Assembly: GCF_028435365.1 (NCBI RefSeq)
Contig: NZ_JAGTJJ010000092.1
Span: 1-33,423, forward strand
DNA from: Polyangium jinanense
Lineage (GTDB): Bacteria > Myxococcota > Polyangia > Polyangiales > Polyangiaceae
Reading direction: 5' to 3'
DNA: 33,423 nucleotides
How positions within the stretch are numbered: position 1 is the stretch's first letter; the number at the start of each line of letters is the position of its first letter. Both the position numbers and the translations under genes were made by a program. The notes beneath the pieces are model-generated. The model was not told where the DNA came from and searched no databases. It worked only from the letters and a program-made list of their open reading frames with translations. This document shows positions 6,678 to 14,186 of the stretch, piece by piece.

Positions 6678-7964
6678 CTACAAATACTTCGGGTCCGGCA
6701 CCGTCGTCGCCGGAGGTGCCGTCTTCACGGGCGGCGGGGCGCTCGTTTTTGGCTCCGCCGTAGGCTTTCGCAAGGGAGGCGGCGCCACCGTCGCGGAAGG
6801 CGCGACCGTTGTTGTCGCCGCCGGCGGCGCGTCTTTCGTCGGCGGAAGCGCCGTTCCCACCGGCGAGACCTGCGGCACGCCCGACGGAATCGCCGGCGCG
6901 GCCGGTTCGGCGACCGGAACCACCGCCGATGGCGCATTCGGCCCCCCGGTTGATTGCAACACGACGATCGCCGCGGTCACCCCGGCGACGACCACCGCCG
7001 CGGCCCCAAGGAAGAGATTCCGCCGCTTTCCGCGGGATCGCGGCTTGCCAACGCCTTCGAGCTCGATCGCTACCGCCGCCAGCGTCGGATCCTCGCGCGG
7101 AGGCCCGTACGGCGCAATCGACGCGGCGAACTCGCGCACGTCGGTGAAACGGTCCTCGGGGTTCTTCTCGAGCGCCCGCATCACGGCGTCCGCGAGCGGG
7201 CGCGGGATCTCGGGACAACGTTTGCCGATCGGGATAGGTTTTTCCGTGAGAATGGCGGCGAGGATGCCCGTCGCGCTCTCGTGGTGAAACGGAAGCTCGC
7301 CCGAGAGCAATTCGTAGAGCACCACGCCGAGCGACCAGATGTCGGCGCGCGCGTCGACGTTTTTCACGGACCGCACCTGCTCGGGCGACATGTAGAGCGG
7401 CGTGCCGAATGCGGACGCCGTCGTGGTCATCGACGCATTGACGTCGCCCGTGAGCTTCGAGATGCCGAAATCGAGAACTTTTATCGTGCGGTGGCCGCCG
7501 GTCTCGCAGAGGAAAAGGTTCGCCGGTTTGAGATCGCGGTGGACGATGCCCATCCGGTGCGCCTCGGCCATCGCCGCGCACGCCTGGAGAATGTATCCGA
7601 CGGCCTCGCGGTAGGGGATCTTCGTGCGCTCGTCGAGCTCGTCGCCGAGCTCCCGCCCGCGGAGCAGCTCCATCACCATGAAGGGGCTGCCGTCCGGGAG
7701 CGCGTCGACGTCGAGGATACGCGCGACGTGCGGGCCCGAAAGCCGCGCGACCGCCCGCGCCTCGCGCTCGAAGCGCGCCGTGATCTCGCCCATCGAACGA
7801 ATCTCGGGCAGGAGCAGCTTCAGCGCGACGCGCTGGCCGAGCCGCTGATGCTCGGCTTCGAGGACGATACCCATGCCGCCGCGGCCGAGCGCACGGACGA
7901 CCGTGTACTTGTCCGCGATGACGGCCCCAGGCGAGGGTAAACTTTCGGCATCACTCCCGGACAC
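6678..7964 (-). CDS. Membrane-anchored serine/threonine protein kinase
   Basis: The 428-residue protein has a complete Hanks-type kinase domain (about 20-285). It shows the glycine loop GRGGMG, the ATP-binding Lys49 (VALK), the catalytic loop HRDLKPAN (142-149, Asp144), DFG (165-167), the activation segment ending GTPLYMSPEQ and the RADIWSLGVVLYELLSGELPF helix. All key residues are present, so it should be active. A basic stop-transfer motif (RSRGKRR) and one membrane helix (about 316-337) follow, then a roughly 90-residue Pro/Ala/Thr-rich tail outside the membrane with no recognised sensor domain. This layout is typical of myxobacterial kinases. The propeller lipoprotein gene lies 51 bp upstream on the same strand, so the two may be co-transcribed. 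Substrates cannot be inferred. Confidence 0.93.
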   Translation of the reverse strand: MSGSDAESLPSPGAVIADKYTVVRALGRGGMGIVLEAEHQRLGQRVALKLLLPEIRSMGEITARFEREARAVARLSGPHVARILDVDALPDGSPFMVMELLRGRELGDELDERTKIPYREAVGYILQACAAMAEAHRMGIVHRDLKPANLFLCETGGHRTIKVLDFGISKLTGDVNASMTTTASAFGTPLYMSPEQVRSVKNVDARADIWSLGVVLYELLSGELPFHHESATGILAAILTEKPIPIGKRCPEIPRPLADAVMRALEKNPEDRFTDVREFAASIAPYGPPREDPTLAAVAIELEGVGKPRSRGKRRNLFLGAAAVVVAGVTAAIVVLQSTGGPNAPSAVVPVAEPAAPAIPSGVPQVSPVGTALPPTKDAPPAATTTVAPSATVAPPPLRKPTAEPKTSAPPPVKTAPPATTVPDPKYL

Positions 7965-8015
7965 GACAAACGAGAGTACTCCCGGCCGGCCGCGGATGGC
8001 CAGAGGGATCTCGGG

Positions 8016-9833
8016 TCACGGCGGGGCCACGCGCAGGAGGAAGCCATCCAACCCACCCTCGGATTTCAGCTTTTCCGCGCCGACGTCGAGCTCACCCAAA
8101 AACCAGCCCGCGACGAGCGCGAAGCCGTGCGCCGGGGCCGCGACGCCCGTGGCGAACGCTTTGTCCGAGCTCGAAAAGACCTTGCTCCAGCGGGGTTTGC
8201 CGTCGCGCTCGAGGATCGCGACGAACGCGTGGTCCGTGCCGGGCGCCGTGGCGGGCGCGCTCGCGCCGAACGCCGAGCCCAGGCTGATCTCGCCGCTGAC
8301 CACGATGGATTCGTCCGCGGCGATCGCCACGTTCTCGCCTGTCCCGTCCCCGTCGCCGCCGAAGAGGTTTGCCCACGCGAGCTTCCCGCCCGTGTCGAAA
8401 GCCCCGACGAGCCCCGTCGAATCGGAGGCATCGAACACCTGATCGCCGATCCGGGTGCTCGCCGTGCCCCTGCCGGCAAACACGACGCGATCGCCGCGCA
8501 CCGCGAGATCATGCAGTCGATCGACGGCGGCGCCGCTGACGAGCTGCATCCAGCGCACTTCGCCGTCCGCGTCGAAGCTCGTCACGAACGCGTCGGAGCC
8601 GGTGGCTTTGATGGGCATCGCCGGCATGGGCAGGCCAAAATCCACCGTGCCCTCGAAATAACCGGCCACGTACACATTCCCGGCCGCGTCCACCGCGGCG
8701 GCCGTGCCGCTGTCGTGGCCCAGCCCGCCAATCGACTTCGCCCAGCGGACCGATCCGGACGGCGTGAGGCTCAGCACGAAGAGATCGGATTCACCGACGG
8801 CCGTGAGCGTCTTGCTCCCGATGGCCGCGGATCCGTTGAATTGGCCGACCACATAGATGTTTCCGTCCGCGCCCACGGCGATGGCGCCCGGAACGTCCGT
8901 GAGCGCGCCTCCGAATGGGACGGACCATTCGAGTTTGCCCCAGCTCGTGAGCTTGAGGATGGCCACGTCGTGCCCGCCGGCGCTGACGAGCGGGCCGCCG
9001 CCGAAATCGACGGTCTGCTGGAACTGGGCGAGGACGTACATCGCGCCCTTTGCGTCGATCGCGGCCCGCGTCACGTCTTCGTCGAGTGCTCCGCCGAACG
9101 AGGTCGACCAGCGGTGCTGGCCTTCCTGGGAGTACGAGGCGATGAAGACGTCGTTTCCCCCTTTGGACGTCAAATCTTTGTCGCCGAGGTTGAGTGTGCC
9201 GTCGAAATGGCCGGTGAGGACGAGCGTGCCGTCGTCGCCCTGGGCGAGGTGGCGCGCCATCTGAAAGCCGGGCCCGCCGAGCTTCTTTTGCCAGGCGGGC
9301 GGAACGCTGGCCCCGGGGCCACATTCGTCGTCGTTTTCGCAGTCGATGGGATCCACCGTGGCGCTCTGGCACGTGCCGTCGACGCAGGTTTGGGCCTCGG
9401 GGCAAAGCACGCCGGCGCACGCCTGGCTCAGGCGCACGGGGACCCGGAACGAATTGTGCGGCACGAATCGCATGGCCCGACGCGCGATGATGCAGCCGGG
9501 TCCGTACGCGGGCGCGACGCAGGCCGTTTCGACGGGCGCGCCGAGGCTGCCGACGACCTTGAAAGCAAATGGCGCTTCCCGCTCGCTCTCGGGCGGCAGG
9601 AGCACGATGGATCCGATCTCGCCATTGTTTTGACAGAGCGATGTGGTCGTACCGTACGGACGGGTCTCGATCTCGCCGAGCAGCCCGGCGGTGATGCCCG
9701 TGCTGTCGAGGTCACCACAGGAGCTATTCGTCGAGATTTCCACGAAAGCCTCGGTCGGATCGAGGCAGCCGAGAGGAGCCGCGCAGACGAGAGCGGTGAG
9801 CCCCGCGCGGAGGAGCCGCGAATGGTTGACCAT
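8016..9833 (-). CDS. Lipoprotein with seven beta-propeller-type repeats
   Basis: The 605-residue protein begins with a signal sequence and lipobox PLGC, giving lipidation at Cys23. The N-terminal 170 residues are Cys-rich (for example SQACAGVLCPEAQTCVDGTCQ), probably disulphide-bonded. From about 185 onward a unit recurs seven times, marked by a Trp and a Gly pair (WQKKLGG, RWSTSFGG, EWSVPFGG, RWAKSIGG, RWMQLVSG, AWANLFGG, RWSKVFSS), alternating with D..GN.YV.G.F.G strands. This is the SBBP/PQQ-like pattern and suggests a seven-bladed propeller displayed on the surface or in the periplasm. No catalytic residues are recognisable, so a binding role is likelier. No ribosome-binding site stands before the ATG, which lies seven bases from the dyad at 9840-9866. 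It is divergent from the MYXO-CTERM-like gene. Confidence 0.85.
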   Translation of the reverse strand: MVNHSRLLRAGLTALVCAAPLGCLDPTEAFVEISTNSSCGDLDSTGITAGLLGEIETRPYGTTTSLCQNNGEIGSIVLLPPESEREAPFAFKVVGSLGAPVETACVAPAYGPGCIIARRAMRFVPHNSFRVPVRLSQACAGVLCPEAQTCVDGTCQSATVDPIDCENDDECGPGASVPPAWQKKLGGPGFQMARHLAQGDDGTLVLTGHFDGTLNLGDKDLTSKGGNDVFIASYSQEGQHRWSTSFGGALDEDVTRAAIDAKGAMYVLAQFQQTVDFGGGPLVSAGGHDVAILKLTSWGKLEWSVPFGGALTDVPGAIAVGADGNIYVVGQFNGSAAIGSKTLTAVGESDLFVLSLTPSGSVRWAKSIGGLGHDSGTAAAVDAAGNVYVAGYFEGTVDFGLPMPAMPIKATGSDAFVTSFDADGEVRWMQLVSGAAVDRLHDLAVRGDRVVFAGRGTASTRIGDQVFDASDSTGLVGAFDTGGKLAWANLFGGDGDGTGENVAIAADESIVVSGEISLGSAFGASAPATAPGTDHAFVAILERDGKPRWSKVFSSSDKAFATGVAAPAHGFALVAGWFLGELDVGAEKLKSEGGLDGFLLRVAPP

Positions 9834-9839
9834 AGATGT

Positions 9840-9866
9840 TCACGATATCCCAGATCGTTATCGTGA
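9840..9866. promoter_or_regulatory. Dyad TCACGATA-N11-TATCGTGA between divergent surface-protein genes
   Basis: The arms are perfect 8-bp inverted repeats separated by 11 bp, one helical turn from centre to centre or slightly more. The dyad lies in the 69-bp gap between the propeller lipoprotein and the Cys-rich anchored protein. A further TTATCGTG copy occurs just inside the latter gene near 9913-9920. The placement suits an operator controlling both genes. The regulator is not identifiable here. Confidence 0.5.
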
Positions 9867-9902
9867 TGGTACAAATAGCGACGGGGAGCGTATCATCGGA
9901 GG

Positions 9903-10682
9903 ATGATGTCTCCTTATCGTGTAAGACTCCGAGGATTGACCTTCCCCATCGTCGCCGTGCTCGCGCTGCTCGTCACAGAAAGGCCGGCTCGCGGCGCGGA
10001 TCCCTGCGGCTTTCCCGAAGAATGCGCGTCGGGCTTTTGCGTCGGCGGCGTCTGCTGCGATACGGCGTGCACCGGTCTCTGCGAAGCATGCACCGCCGCG
10101 GCCAAAGGCAGCGGCGAGGACGGGTTTTGCGGACCGGCAAAAGAAGGAACGGTTTGCAAGAAGGCGTACTGCGACGACGCGCTTGCTTTCGTGTCCGCAT
10201 CACTCTGCGACGCCGCGGGTAGCTGCGTGGACCCGACGACGCCCCCGGAATCGTGCATCCACGACGATCCCTGCAAAATCGATCTGTGCGGGGACAACGG
10301 TTGTGAGGTGGTGGTCAAGTTCGACGGGACCGAATGTGGTGCCGGAATGACGTGCCAGGACGGCATGTGCGCAGGCGGTGGCGCGTCGAGCAGCAGCAGC
10401 AGCAGCACGAGCGGAAGCGGAGGCGCAGGCGGTAGCGGTGGCGGTAGCGGTGGCGCTGGCGGAAGCGGTGGCGGCAGCGGCGGCGCAGGCGGCAGCGGCG
10501 GCGTCGGAGGTGATCCTTATCCGCCGATTCGGGATACCGGCTGCGGCTGTCGCCTCACGGAAACCTCTCCCCTCGGAGGCGCCGCCGCGCTCGTGATGGC
10601 CGCGCTCGCGCTCCTCGGACGAACCCGCAAGCTCAGAACTGGAACAACGTCGCGCCCCCGCCCCCGCTCGCCTCGGTCGTGA
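9903..10682 (+). CDS. Cys-rich secreted protein with Gly/Ser linker and MYXO-CTERM-like anchor
   Basis: The 259-residue protein has an N-terminal signal peptide (VRLRGLTFPIVAVLALLV, cleavage probably near ARGAD). A Cys-rich domain follows (about 35-155, with CASGFCVGGVCCDTACTGLCEAC). Next comes a low-complexity Ser/Gly/Ala linker (about 157-203). The C-terminal cassette has a Cys pair (DTGCGC), a hydrophobic helix (AAALVMAALALLG) and a basic end (RTRK). That three-part ending matches the MYXO-CTERM sorting signal, which directs proteins to the myxobacterial surface after cleavage. Two ATGs occur in tandem; GGAGG lies directly before them, so the second (9906) may be the one used. The last 50 bp overlap the convergent PEGA gene. 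The Cys-rich part recalls eukaryotic-like disulphide modules common in myxobacteria. Confidence 0.85.
   Translation: MMSPYRVRLRGLTFPIVAVLALLVTERPARGADPCGFPEECASGFCVGGVCCDTACTGLCEACTAAAKGSGEDGFCGPAKEGTVCKKAYCDDALAFVSASLCDAAGSCVDPTTPPESCIHDDPCKIDLCGDNGCEVVVKFDGTECGAGMTCQDGMCAGGGASSSSSSSTSGSGGAGGSGGGSGGAGGSGGGSGGAGGSGGVGGDPYPPIRDTGCGCRLTETSPLGGAAALVMAALALLGRTRKLRTGTTSRPRPRSPRS
10389..10509 (+). repeat. In-gene low-complexity repeat encoding Ser and Gly-rich linker
   Basis: An AGC triplet run is followed by imperfect GGCGGTAGCGGT-type 12-mers inside the MYXO-CTERM-like gene. It encodes a poly-Ser tract and then Gly-Gly-Ser/Ala-Gly units, probably a flexible stalk. Such arrays can change length by slippage or recombination. 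Confidence 0.75.
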
Positions 10683-11616
10683 GCTGCCCCGGCGCGATCG
10701 TCCCCGCATGCGGCGCGCGCTCCGTGAACGCCGCGACCGTGACCGCGGCGCCCGCCGCAGCGACCGCGCCGAGCCCCGTCCAGAACCACCAGCGCGTCAC
10801 GACCGACTTCGCCTCGAGCGCCGCCGTCACCGCCTTGTAGCCGCCGGCCGGGACCACGGCCGAGGTCTCGTACACCCGAAAATCCGGGTGGCGCACGGTG
10901 ATCTTGTGCGTGCCCTTGGGCACGTTGAGCTCGACGGGCGCGACGCCGATCGGCTTGCCGTCGACGAGCACCTCGGCGGACGGCGCAGACGCGCGCACCG
11001 TGAGCACGCCCGTGGTCGCGCGGGAGAACAGCTCGAACCGCACGGTCTCCGCAGCGCCGCCTTCGAGCGTGACCGTCTTCTTCGCGCCGAAATAACCCTC
11101 CGCGTCGACCTCGATCTCGGCGGGCCCCGCGACGAGCTTCAGCGGCGCGGCGAGCGGCGATTTGCCGACGACCACGTTTCGCACGACGATCCGCGCGCCT
11201 TCGACGTTCGTGACGATGTCGAGCGTGGCGACGCGCTGCCGCAGCTCGGCGATGAGCGTGGGCAGCCGCGGCACGCGCGCCTTGAGGTCGAGCGGTGCCG
11301 CGGCGTCGAAGGCCATGAGCTTGTCGAGCGCCTCGGGAAAACGGTTCAACGCTTCGAGCGCACGGCCCATGTTGTAGAGCAGCGCCGGGTTCTTCGTGAT
11401 CGCGTACGCCTCGCCGTACGCGGCGAGCGCGTCCTCGTACCGGAGCAGCTCCATGGCCTGATCGCCGGCCTTCTTGCGCTCGGCGGCGCGCGCTTGCGGG
11501 TCGTCCGCGGGCGCGGCCTGCGGGTCGGCGCGCAGCATCGACGGCGAGAACGAGAACGCGGTGGAGAGCGCGACGACGAGCGTGGTTCGTAGAGCTCTTT
11601 GGCGAGGTGAACGCAC
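10633..11616 (-). CDS. TPR/PEGA-domain envelope protein
   Basis: The start is a GTG at 11616: GGAGG lies exactly eight bases upstream, and longer versions would run into the neighbouring ligase gene. The 327-residue product has a signal peptide (about 1-30, LRTTLVVALSTAFSFSPSMLRA). A TPR-like helical region follows (about 48-105, RYEDALAAYGEAY and PALLYNMGRALEALNRF). Two PEGA-type beta modules come next, one near 135-190 and a clear one near 203-257 (GVLTVRASAPSAEVLVDGKPIG, PKGTHKITVRHPDF). A membrane helix (about 276-297, WWFWTGLGAVAAAGAAVTVAAF) lies near the C-terminus. This architecture is very common in myxobacteria and is usually periplasmic or envelope-associated. The molecular role is unknown. 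Its 3' end overlaps the convergent MYXO-CTERM-like gene by 50 bp. Confidence 0.85.
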   Translation of the reverse strand: MRSPRQRALRTTLVVALSTAFSFSPSMLRADPQAAPADDPQARAAERKKAGDQAMELLRYEDALAAYGEAYAITKNPALLYNMGRALEALNRFPEALDKLMAFDAAAPLDLKARVPRLPTLIAELRQRVATLDIVTNVEGARIVVRNVVVGKSPLAAPLKLVAGPAEIEVDAEGYFGAKKTVTLEGGAAETVRFELFSRATTGVLTVRASAPSAEVLVDGKPIGVAPVELNVPKGTHKITVRHPDFRVYETSAVVPAGGYKAVTAALEAKSVVTRWWFWTGLGAVAAAGAAVTVAAFTERAPHAGTIAPGQLTTEASGGGGATLFQF

Positions 11617-11687
11617 GGGACGATCCTCCGCGCTTCTGGCGCTCCTCGCAGAATACGCGCGTGGCGCAGGGTGGGAAGAGGCTCCCC

Positions 11688-12584
11688 TTACCGACGAAGC
11701 GTTTCGAGCTGCGAAACGATCACCTCGACGAACCGTGCCGCCGCACCCTCGCTCCAGCGGAAATACAGGCTCGGCTCGGTCAGCTCGAGCTCGATGAGCT
11801 GGAGCGCGCCGCCTTCGCCTCGCACGAGATCGACCCGGGCGTAGAGGAGCGGCTTGCCCACGGCCGCGAACGCGGCGCGGGCGACGTGAAGTGCCTCGGC
11901 TTCGATCGGCGCGGACGAGATGCGGCTCTGAAACTCCGGCTGCGAACGAAAATCGCCCGCGCACGGCACCTTCCGCACCGCATGGCTCGGCTCGCCGCCG
12001 AAAAATACGACGGAAAGCTCGCCCTCCGACTCGATCGAACGCAGGTACGGCTGCACCATCACCTCACCCGACACGACGAGCGACGCGGCATGCGCCTCCG
12101 CCTCGTCGGGGTTTTTCCGCGCGTCGATCCGCTTCGCGCCCACCGAGCCCGCCGAGACCGCCGGCTTGATCACGACCTCGGACCAACCACGCGCCTCGAT
12201 GCGCCGCGCGAGCCCCTCGGCGCGCTCGCCATGCGCGAGCCAGAGCGTCGGGACCACGGGCACGCCGGCCGCTTCGAGCGAGCGCAAGTAGGACTTGTGC
12301 GTGTTCTCGCGGATGACGTCGGCCCCGTTCCAGAGCGGTACACGCGCGGCCGTCCGCTCGGCCCACGCGACGAACGCATCCCTGCGGCCGGGCCCGTCCC
12401 AGTAGTCCCAAGGATTGCGGAGCAGCGCGAGATCGGCCTCGTCCCAGGGCGCGTTCGGGTCGTCCCAGACGAGGCAACGATGAGCAATCCCTCGCGCTTC
12501 GAGGGCCTCGCGGAAGAGCGCGTCGTCGACGTCGAGCTCGGGCAGACGGGCGCACGTCGCGATGGCCAGGCGGGTTTTCGGCAT
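11688..12584 (-). CDS. ATP-grasp ligase (RimK/glutathione synthetase-like)
   Basis: The 298-residue protein is an ATP-grasp enzyme related to RimK/glutathione-synthetase-type ligases and to the DcsG-like group. The N-terminal third carries WDDPNAPWDEADLALLRNPWDY and LWNGADVIRENTHKSYL, which are characteristic of that group. The ATP-binding part includes VVIKPAVSAGSVGAKRI (phosphate-binding loop), VMVQPYLRSIESEGELSVVFF and, near the end, LYARVDLVRG with LIELELTEPSLYF, supplying the Mg-binding acidic and amide residues. It should join a carboxylate to an amine using ATP; the substrates are unknown. The start at MPKTRLAIAT is preferred because the frame upstream reads as spacer, with GAGG about 12 bases before the ATG. 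It lies 71 bp ahead of the PEGA gene on the same strand and is divergent from the MATE transporter gene, so export of its product is conceivable but unproven. Confidence 0.85.
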   Translation of the reverse strand: MPKTRLAIATCARLPELDVDDALFREALEARGIAHRCLVWDDPNAPWDEADLALLRNPWDYWDGPGRRDAFVAWAERTAARVPLWNGADVIRENTHKSYLRSLEAAGVPVVPTLWLAHGERAEGLARRIEARGWSEVVIKPAVSAGSVGAKRIDARKNPDEAEAHAASLVVSGEVMVQPYLRSIESEGELSVVFFGGEPSHAVRKVPCAGDFRSQPEFQSRISSAPIEAEALHVARAAFAAVGKPLLYARVDLVRGEGGALQLIELELTEPSLYFRWSEGAAARFVEVIVSQLETLRR

Positions 12585-12665
12585 GTCGCTTTCTTGCCTC
12601 AAACTCGCATGCGAAGCGAGCGATGCGAGCGCGCCGCCCCCTCTGATGTCAAACCTCCGCCCCCC

Positions 12666-14063
12666 ATGCTGGACGCCGCGCACATCACGCCCGCCGCGCA
12701 CGGTCCCTCGTTGCGGAGCCTCCTCAATCTCGCGTGGCCGATCATCATCTCACGCTCGGCGCAGGTCGTGGTCAGCGTGTCCGATGCCGCCATGGTCTCG
12801 CACCTCGGTCAGGACAGCCTCGCCGCCACGACCACGGGCGGGCTCAACTTGATGGCCTTCTTCATCCTGCCGATGGGTGTGGTCTTCATCGTGTCGAGCT
12901 TCGCGTCGCAGCTCTATGGCCGCGGCGATCATGCCGGGGCACGCCGGTACGGGTTTTATGGCCTCGCCGTGGCTGCGATGGCGCAGGTCCTCTACTTCGC
13001 GGGCATCCTCGTCATGCCACGCGCCGTCGCGGCGATCGGCTACACGCCCGCCGTTGCGACGCTCATGCAGCAATGGCTCACCGTCCGCCTCTGCACGGGC
13101 GGCGCGGCGATCGGGCTCGAGGCGCTCGGCAACTATTACGGCGGGCTTGGCAACCCGCGCCTGCCCATGGCCACGCAGGTCCTCTGCATGGTGCTCAACG
13201 TCGTGCTGAACTGGGTGTTCATCTCGGGGCACCTCGGCGCGCCCGCGCTCGGCGTGGTCGGCTCGGCGCTGGGGAGCGCACTCGCGACGTTGACCGCTTT
13301 CCTCGTGCTCCTCGGGTGTTTCCTTGCCGGCTTCGGCGAGCACCCGAGCGCCCGCCAAGGCAAGGCGAAGCTCCGTCTCTCGGAGCTCGGTCGCATGCTG
13401 CGGTTCGGCATCCCGTCGGGGCTCAACTGGTTCGTCGAGTTCGGCGCGTTCTCCTTGTTCATCAACCTCGTGATCAACGGGCTCGGCACGACCACGCTCG
13501 CCTCGTTCATGGCCTCGATGGAGGTGAACCAGGTCGCGGCCATGCCCGCGTTCGGCCTGACGAGCGCGGGGGCGATCCTCGTGGGGCAAGCGATCGGCGC
13601 GAAGGATCTCGATCAAGTGCCGAAGACGGTGAAGCTCACGGCCCTCGTGGCGTGCGGCTGGATGGGCTTCGTGGGCCTCGTCTACCTCGTGTTCGCGCGG
13701 TACTGCATGCTCCCCTTCGCGCCGCCCGGGGCGGAGCGCGAGGCCTTCCTCGACATCACGGCGCGTATCCTCACGCTCTCGATCACGTGGCAGATCTTCG
13801 ACGCGACGGTGATGACGCTGGCCGAGTCGCTGCGCGCCGCGGGAGACACGGCCTTCACCGCCTGGGTCCGCGGGATCGTGGCGTGGTGCGTCTTCGTGCC
13901 GGGCTCGTTCATTTCCGTACGGGTGCTCGGCGGCGGCATCGGGTGGGTCGTCTTTTGGCTGACGGGGTACATCGCGCTCATGGCCGTCATCCTGCTCTTG
14001 CGCTTCCGGAGCGGCGTATGGCGCAGGCTCGATCTCACCGGCTCGGAGCTACCGCCCGTCTGA
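12666..14063 (+). CDS. MATE-family efflux transporter
   Basis: The 465-residue protein has about twelve hydrophobic helices arranged as two similar halves, as in MATE/DinF multidrug and toxin exporters. The first half starts LLNLAWPIIISRSAQVVVSVSDAAMV, the classic MATE helix 1-2 region, followed by LGQDSLAATTTGG. The second half begins LRFGIPSGLNWFVEFGAFSLF with ASFMASMEVNQVAAMPAFGL. The length matches the family (about 450-480). These transporters use Na+ or H+ gradients to expel organic cations, drugs or metabolites across the inner membrane; the substrate cannot be told here. The start at MLDAAHITP has no evident Shine-Dalgarno. An ATG 20 bases upstream is out of frame. It shares a short 81-bp divergent promoter region with the ATP-grasp gene. 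Confidence 0.93.
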   Translation: MLDAAHITPAAHGPSLRSLLNLAWPIIISRSAQVVVSVSDAAMVSHLGQDSLAATTTGGLNLMAFFILPMGVVFIVSSFASQLYGRGDHAGARRYGFYGLAVAAMAQVLYFAGILVMPRAVAAIGYTPAVATLMQQWLTVRLCTGGAAIGLEALGNYYGGLGNPRLPMATQVLCMVLNVVLNWVFISGHLGAPALGVVGSALGSALATLTAFLVLLGCFLAGFGEHPSARQGKAKLRLSELGRMLRFGIPSGLNWFVEFGAFSLFINLVINGLGTTTLASFMASMEVNQVAAMPAFGLTSAGAILVGQAIGAKDLDQVPKTVKLTALVACGWMGFVGLVYLVFARYCMLPFAPPGAEREAFLDITARILTLSITWQIFDATVMTLAESLRAAGDTAFTAWVRGIVAWCVFVPGSFISVRVLGGGIGWVVFWLTGYIALMAVILLLRFRSGVWRRLDLTGSELPPV

Positions 14064-14083
14064 AGGGTCGTGCACGTATGAAA

Positions 14084-14129
14084 GGGGCCGTGGGCGCGCG
14101 TCGCAGATCCGCAACGCGCGCACCGCCCC
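14084..14129 (+). terminator. Hairpin downstream of the MATE gene
   Basis: A core stem GCGCGCGT / ACGCGCGC (14094-14101 with 14114-14121, 12-nt loop) is extended outward, with bulges, by GGGGC / GCCCC. It begins about 20 bases after the transporter stop. No U-tract follows, so termination efficiency is uncertain. Confidence 0.4.
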
Positions 14130-14186
14130 GGGCCCTTGGATCTCGCGTCCTCCGTGCCGTGCACGATTTTCGCTTGTCCATTCCGC

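Noticed and set aside
10389..10509. Possible CRISPR-like array
   Set aside because: The repeats are contiguous, in-frame Gly/Ser codons without spacers, so they are a coding linker.
11617..11964. Longer version of the PEGA protein starting at 11964
   Set aside because: It would overlap most of the end of the ATP-grasp gene, while the GTG at 11616 has a good ribosome-binding site and gives a proper signal peptide.
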